A DNA stretch of 9,460 nt from Acidobacteriota bacterium. GTDB taxonomy: Bacteria > Acidobacteriota > Terriglobia > Terriglobales > Acidobacteriaceae. Position numbers and translations under genes: made by a program. Position 1 is the stretch's first letter. Each line of letters opens with the position of its first letter. Positions 5,707-9,460 of the stretch are shown piece by piece. The stretch is taken from assembly GCA_021809235.1 (NCBI GenBank), contig JAKBAG010000104.1:1-9460 (forward strand), given 5' to 3'. A model generated the notes under the pieces. It was given only the letters and a program-made list of their open reading frames with translations. It searched no databases and was not told the origin of the DNA.

Positions 5707-8700
5707 CTAGAAGGTGGTGGAGACCGTTACGCGGAAGGTGGCATGCGGCTCACGCAGCAGGTACTGTGGCCCGTACAGCTGGATGGCTCGCTGGTAGGAA
5801 TAATCCCCAGCGCCGCCAGGCGGGAACATGGAACGGGTGATCAGGGTTTCTCCTGGATCCTGCCGATTGATTCTCATCGGATTCCATGCGTAATAGACAC
5901 GGACAGGAGCATTGATGATCGGCATCAGCACCTGCAACTCTCCACCTGCCGACATACGGGGACGGAAGTTGGTTCCAGCAAGCGGACGGATATAGTCACT
6001 GAAGTGAATCGGAACACCACCTTCACAGGTGCCATTGTTATAGACCGGGCAGCCATAGAGAGGCGAGTTCAGGCTGGCGTAGCCTTCCGGGCTCTCCTGC
6101 AGCTGGTTATTGTCCACCGAAGCCGCAATCCCGAAGTCGTCAAAGATCGCAAATGTGATGGGTCCAATGATGGGGATACGATACTCCAGATTGTTGGTAA
6201 AGTTCGTATCGCCACCGATGGAAACGATGCTGTAGACCGGCAGCGGAATCTGAATGCACTGGTTCAGCTGCGGGTTGTAAGGATCACGCGGGATACAGCT
6301 TCCATCCGGATTTTCCAGCTGGAAGGTGATCCGATTGGGAATGTAAGCGTAAGGGGTGGCTGAGCGAACGTCGAAACCGCGAAGATCGGCTTCGCCGCCA
6401 GCGTAGAAGCGGTTGTTGGGTGGCGCCACATCGCCGCCGTAGCCCTGGATGTACTTCAGTTCGGCGCGCCATCCCAGCACGTTGCGGCCCTGGGAGGATG
6501 GCCACAGGCCTTTCATCGGCGTGAACTGCTTGTAGGCCAAAGCCGGCATCACATAGCGGACATCGCCAAAGAGGCCAGATGTTTGGACAAGGGCGGAAAA
6601 CTCCTTGCCTGTTCGCGGTCGATAGGGATCGCTGATGGTGCTGAAGCTGTAGCTCAAGGATAGAGAGCTGTTGATGATGCCCGCCAGCGCATTCTGCCCC
6701 TGAATACCGGAGCGGAAATTCAGCGTCTGGAACAGTGTCTGCGAGGCAGAGCTGAAAGCGGTGATGGTTGCCCGCGTCAGCGAGTAGGTGAAGCCAACCC
6801 GCTGGAAGTTATGGTGCGGCAGCGGATAGCTCATGGAGAAGTTCAGGCCGGTCTGTGCGCTGTTATAGTTCTGCACCAGTGTGTTGTTGGCCATCTGCTG
6901 GTTGAAGCCAATACCCGATGTGGCTGCGTAATTCTTTGCCGGGTTGTAATCGGACTTGGTGTTGAAGATCTGGAATCCAACGTTGATCGGGCGGTTGTGG
7001 ATATACGGCTGTGTAAACCCAAACAGGAACTGTCGCTGTACGTTGCCCAGGTTCGCCTGCAGACTGAGTGTTTCGCCCAAGCCAAGGAAGTTGTTGGTCT
7101 GATAGTTGACCCCGAGGAAGGCTCCTTCCAGGCCGGAAACTCCACCATTCAGGCCAATTGAGTTCTTCCCTTTCTCCTTAACCTTGAGCAGCAGATCCAC
7201 CGTCCCGGCTTCCGTGTTCTGGTGGGCTTCTGTATCCTGATCAACTTTCAATGGATCGAAGTAGTCAAGCTGGTTCAGGCGCAAAAGGCTGTACTCCCAG
7301 AGCTGCGAGTTATACACCTGCCCTTCCTGCAGCAGAAGTTCGCGGCGGATCACGCGATCCCGGGTCAAAGTGTTGCCCTGGATCTCGATGCGGGAAACAT
7401 AGAACTGTTTGCCTTCGTCGATGTCCACGTTGAGAGAAACCGTGTGGTCCTTCTCGTTAACAGTTGCGCTGGGAATGGCTCCAAAGTTGATATAGCCCAA
7501 CTGACCATAGGACTTCTTCAGGTTTTCCAGGCCTTTGGCCACGGCAGTTGCGTTGAAGATCGCGCCATCCTTGATCGGAAACGTGTTGCGGAGAGCGCGG
7601 GTATTGGTGACAGCCTTGTTGCCGGTAAAGGTGATGTGGCTCAGACGATAACGGTCACCCTCTTCAATGGGCATCAGGATGTCGATGCGCTTGCCTTTGT
7701 TTGGCTGGAAGGTGAACAGGTTCAAGCCGCCCTGGTCGCGAATCTGGGTTTTGGGGTCTTCCACGGCAGCACTGTAATAACCATGGTCGCGGTAGACCTG
7801 ACGCACGCGCTCGGCGTCTTCTTCCAGCTTGGAGCTGTCATAGGTCTTCGGGAACAGGTCCTCGAAGAAGATGGAGTAGGGAATACCGATGGGACGCAGG
7901 TTTTTCATCGCGCGTCGCAGTACCAGGCTGCTCAGGTGCTGGTTGCCCACGAAGCGAATGTTGCCCACCTTCACCGTTGGGCCTTCCTTGATATTGAAGT
8001 TCACCTGAACGGAAGCGGGAGGGATCCTCTTGACTTCAGTGCGAATTGTCGCAAACTGATGGCCATGCTCGGCCAGCAGCTGCTTCAAAACAGTCTCGGC
8101 ATGTTTCACCTTGGTCAGGTCAAACTGGCTTTCAACCGACAGACCGACTTTTTCCTTCTTGAAGCGGTCCAGCACGTCAGATTGCGAGACGGAATTGAGC
8201 CCCTTGTAATTAATTTCGCGGATGGTGGGGCGCTCCACGACAAAAATATCCAGAATGATGCCCTTGTCCGAGTCCTCCCGCTCAATACGGAGATTGTCGA
8301 AGTAGCCTGTATTCCACAGGGAATTGAAGTCACGCTCAATCGACTCGCGATCATAGGTGTCTCCCGCATGGGTAAACAGGCGCGCAAGGATGGTCTCTTT
8401 CGGAATACGTCGATTTCCGATCACGCGGATCTGATAGATCGTATTCGGACCCTCCTGTGCATGAGCGGAAATGGAAAATCCGCTGAACAGGCACAGGGTT
8501 GCGACCAGCATCACCATCGCGCGCCACATGGCGCGAACGGGGCTGCGGCGGCTTCGCTGCGGATTCCGGGATCGAGTGGACCCGACGCTCGCTGGCGTCA
8601 TCTCTTCGCGGGAACCGCTGGTCATACACTGAGCTTGGATCGACTGAACGGGAAAGATATGCGCACCCTCACTGCTCGAAAAAATCGTACTGGCCCGAAA

Positions 8701-8709
8701 CGCGGCCAT
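5707..8709 (-). CDS. bamA: Outer-membrane protein assembly factor BamA (five POTRA domains plus Omp85 barrel)
   Basis: BamA is the core of the BAM complex that folds and inserts beta-barrel proteins into the outer membrane. From the ATG at 8709 it has 1000 residues (E. coli: 810). The frame is open to a GTG at 8793, but a TATAAT promoter at 8774-8779 would lie inside that longer form, and GGAAG stands 3 bases before 8709. The Sec signal is far in (core about 65-82, cleavage near SAHA, residue 84) after a Ser/Arg-rich n-region, so a later ATG (8625, 8601 or 8529) is possible. POTRA domains lie at about 88-160, 161-243, 245-352 (enlarged), 353-433 and 434-513, each with a GN or GLN turn near its start. 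The barrel runs from 515 to 1000, with LRGF (776-779, the lid-loop VRGF motif) and a terminal Phe in the beta-signal RVTVSTTF. Cys805/818 and Cys886/895 pair up in surface loops. Confidence 0.96.
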   Translation of the reverse strand: MAAFRASTIFSSSEGAHIFPVQSIQAQCMTSGSREEMTPASVGSTRSRNPQRSRRSPVRAMWRAMVMLVATLCLFSGFSISAHAQEGPNTIYQIRVIGNRRIPKETILARLFTHAGDTYDRESIERDFNSLWNTGYFDNLRIEREDSDKGIILDIFVVERPTIREINYKGLNSVSQSDVLDRFKKEKVGLSVESQFDLTKVKHAETVLKQLLAEHGHQFATIRTEVKRIPPASVQVNFNIKEGPTVKVGNIRFVGNQHLSSLVLRRAMKNLRPIGIPYSIFFEDLFPKTYDSSKLEEDAERVRQVYRDHGYYSAAVEDPKTQIRDQGGLNLFTFQPNKGKRIDILMPIEEGDRYRLSHITFTGNKAVTNTRALRNTFPIKDGAIFNATAVAKGLENLKKSYGQLGYINFGAIPSATVNEKDHTVSLNVDIDEGKQFYVSRIEIQGNTLTRDRVIRRELLLQEGQVYNSQLWEYSLLRLNQLDYFDPLKVDQDTEAHQNTEAGTVDLLLKVKEKGKNSIGLNGGVSGLEGAFLGVNYQTNNFLGLGETLSLQANLGNVQRQFLFGFTQPYIHNRPINVGFQIFNTKSDYNPAKNYAATSGIGFNQQMANNTLVQNYNSAQTGLNFSMSYPLPHHNFQRVGFTYSLTRATITAFSSASQTLFQTLNFRSGIQGQNALAGIINSSLSLSYSFSTISDPYRPRTGKEFSALVQTSGLFGDVRYVMPALAYKQFTPMKGLWPSSQGRNVLGWRAELKYIQGYGGDVAPPNNRFYAGGEADLRGFDVRSATPYAYIPNRITFQLENPDGSCIPRDPYNPQLNQCIQIPLPVYSIVSIGGDTNFTNNLEYRIPIIGPITFAIFDDFGIAASVDNNQLQESPEGYASLNSPLYGCPVYNNGTCEGGVPIHFSDYIRPLAGTNFRPRMSAGGELQVLMPIINAPVRVYYAWNPMRINRQDPGETLITRSMFPPGGAGDYSYQRAIQLYGPQYLLREPHATFRVTVSTTF

Positions 8710-8773
8710 CTGCTTCCGGACCGCATGCCTCCGGGAATCTCCCCCGGAATCCATGTAGGTTGGCGAAAACTTG

Positions 8774-8803
8774 ATTATATTGGACCGCACCACACCTGCC
8801 CAA
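8774..8803 (-). promoter_or_regulatory. Predicted sigma-70 promoter of bamA
   Basis: On the minus strand TTGGGC (8803-8798) and a perfect TATAAT (8779-8774) are 18 bases apart. The expected start site is near 8767, giving a leader of about 58 bases to the ATG at 8709. The -35 is only a partial match, so the call rests mainly on the perfect -10 and its placement. Confidence 0.55.
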
Positions 8804-8924
8804 ATCTTCAGCAGCTTTGCCTCTGCTTTCGCATTCGCGCAAGCTGCCCATCTTCATCCGGTCAAAGCACTCGACAGCATTCTGCTGCCGTGGACCCTCG
8901 ACCGTCTGCCCGGATTCGCTAATC

Positions 8925-8930
8925 TATAGA
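8925..8930 (+). promoter_or_regulatory. Possible -10 element of the peroxidase gene
   Basis: TATAGA lies 32 bases upstream of the peroxidase ATG, at a suitable distance for a short leader. No good -35 is visible at 16-18 bases; the nearest, TCGACC (8898-8903), is 21 bases away. This is a weak candidate that may need an activator. Confidence 0.25.
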
Positions 8931-8962
8931 CGTAACGCAACCCGACTTGTGAGGCTTTCCCG

Positions 8963-9454
8963 ATGATCGCCAATTCCTCTTCGATTTACGACTACTCGGC
9001 AACCCTTCTGGATGGTACGGAATGCCAGCTTTCCAGCTTTGCAGGCAAGGTTCTGCTGATTGTAAACACCGCCTCCAAATGTGGATTTACCCCGCAATAT
9101 GCCGGTCTGGAGCTGCTTTATAAGCAGTACAAGGAGCGGGGACTGGTTGTACTGGGTTTTCCTTGCAACCAGTTTGGAGCGCAGGAACCCGGCTCCAGCG
9201 AGGAGATCGGTGCCTTCTGTCAGGCAAACTATGGGGTCAGCTTTCCCATTTTCAGCCGGATTGAGGTCAACGGCTCCGGAGCCCACCCACTGTATCAGTT
9301 TCTGACACGGGAAAAGGCCGGCATCTTTGGCACGGAAGCCATTAAGTGGAACTTCACCAAGTTTCTAGTGGATCGGCAGGGTCATGTGGTCGAGCGATTT
9401 GCCCCGCGTGTTGCTCCGTCCGAGATTGCAGAACAGATTGAAAAATTGCTCTGA
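8963..9454 (+). CDS. Glutathione peroxidase family thiol peroxidase (Cys type)
   Basis: This enzyme reduces hydrogen peroxide and organic hydroperoxides. Bacterial Cys-type members generally take electrons from thioredoxin rather than glutathione. It has 163 residues, the usual length for the family, with no signal peptide, so it is cytoplasmic. The start at 8963 has GAGG 8 bases upstream. The three family signatures are present: NTASKCGFT with peroxidatic Cys40 (Cys in place of selenocysteine), GFPCNQFGAQEPG with catalytic Gln74, and KWNFTKFLV with Trp129 and Asn130. Cys86 in AFCQANYG sits where the resolving Cys of thioredoxin-dependent members is found. The protein ends just inside the window edge. 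It is divergent from bamA with about 250 bases between the two starts; no operon partner is visible. The family is certain, but the electron donor is inferred. Confidence 0.96.
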   Translation: MIANSSSIYDYSATLLDGTECQLSSFAGKVLLIVNTASKCGFTPQYAGLELLYKQYKERGLVVLGFPCNQFGAQEPGSSEEIGAFCQANYGVSFPIFSRIEVNGSGAHPLYQFLTREKAGIFGTEAIKWNFTKFLVDRQGHVVERFAPRVAPSEIAEQIEKLL

Positions 9455-9460
9455 CGGCCC

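Noticed and set aside
7222..8922. Plus-strand open frame of 566 codons opposite bamA
   Set aside because: It is the antisense shadow of the BamA coding frame. It has no domain, signal peptide or coherent composition, whereas the minus-strand product is an unmistakable BamA.

Overview
The window holds five complete protein genes and one partial one. All are chromosomal housekeeping or envelope genes of a Gram-negative (diderm) bacterium. The main evidence is a five-POTRA BamA next to a Skp/OmpH-type periplasmic chaperone, together with an outer-membrane lipoprotein transglycosylase. Sequence style, moderate-to-high GC and the lineage flavour of BamA and LepA suggest Acidobacteriota (Terriglobia, the Terriglobus/Granulicella/Edaphobacter group). 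That assignment is inferred from memory of these families and was not tested.

Layout. Positions 1-341 (minus) carry the 5' part of an unrecognised protein with an Ala/Lys/Ser-rich tail; it runs off the left edge. Positions 478-2343 (minus) encode an MltD-type lytic transglycosylase lipoprotein with LysM domains. A 181-base divergent spacer separates it from lepA (elongation factor 4, 2525-4339, plus). A perfect 22-base palindrome covers the lepA stop codon. It is followed by a non-coding stretch (4354-4700) with several small inverted repeats and TTCCACA motifs, then a strong GC-rich terminator (4701-4730). On the minus strand lie skp/ompH (4751-5371), with its own near-consensus sigma-70 promoter and a leader of about 170 bases, and bamA (5707-8709), with its own terminator and a TATAAT-bearing promoter. 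A thiol (Cys-type) glutathione peroxidase (8963-9454, plus) is divergent from bamA and closes the window.

How the genes work together. BamA folds and inserts outer-membrane proteins, and Skp/OmpH escorts unfolded outer-membrane proteins across the periplasm to it, so bamA-skp is a functional pair. Here the two are transcribed in the same direction but punctuated as separate units by a terminator and a promoter. The MltD-like enzyme remodels peptidoglycan. LepA acts on the ribosome, and the peroxidase handles peroxides; neither is obviously tied to the envelope genes.

I found no mobile element, CRISPR array, tRNA, rRNA or defence cassette, and no strong case for a wholly new system. The points most worth a second look are the cysteine pairs in the BamA surface loops, the skp leader with a short ORF ending just before the gene, the palindrome on the lepA stop, the repeat-rich gap after lepA, and the basic low-complexity tails on the two leftmost proteins.
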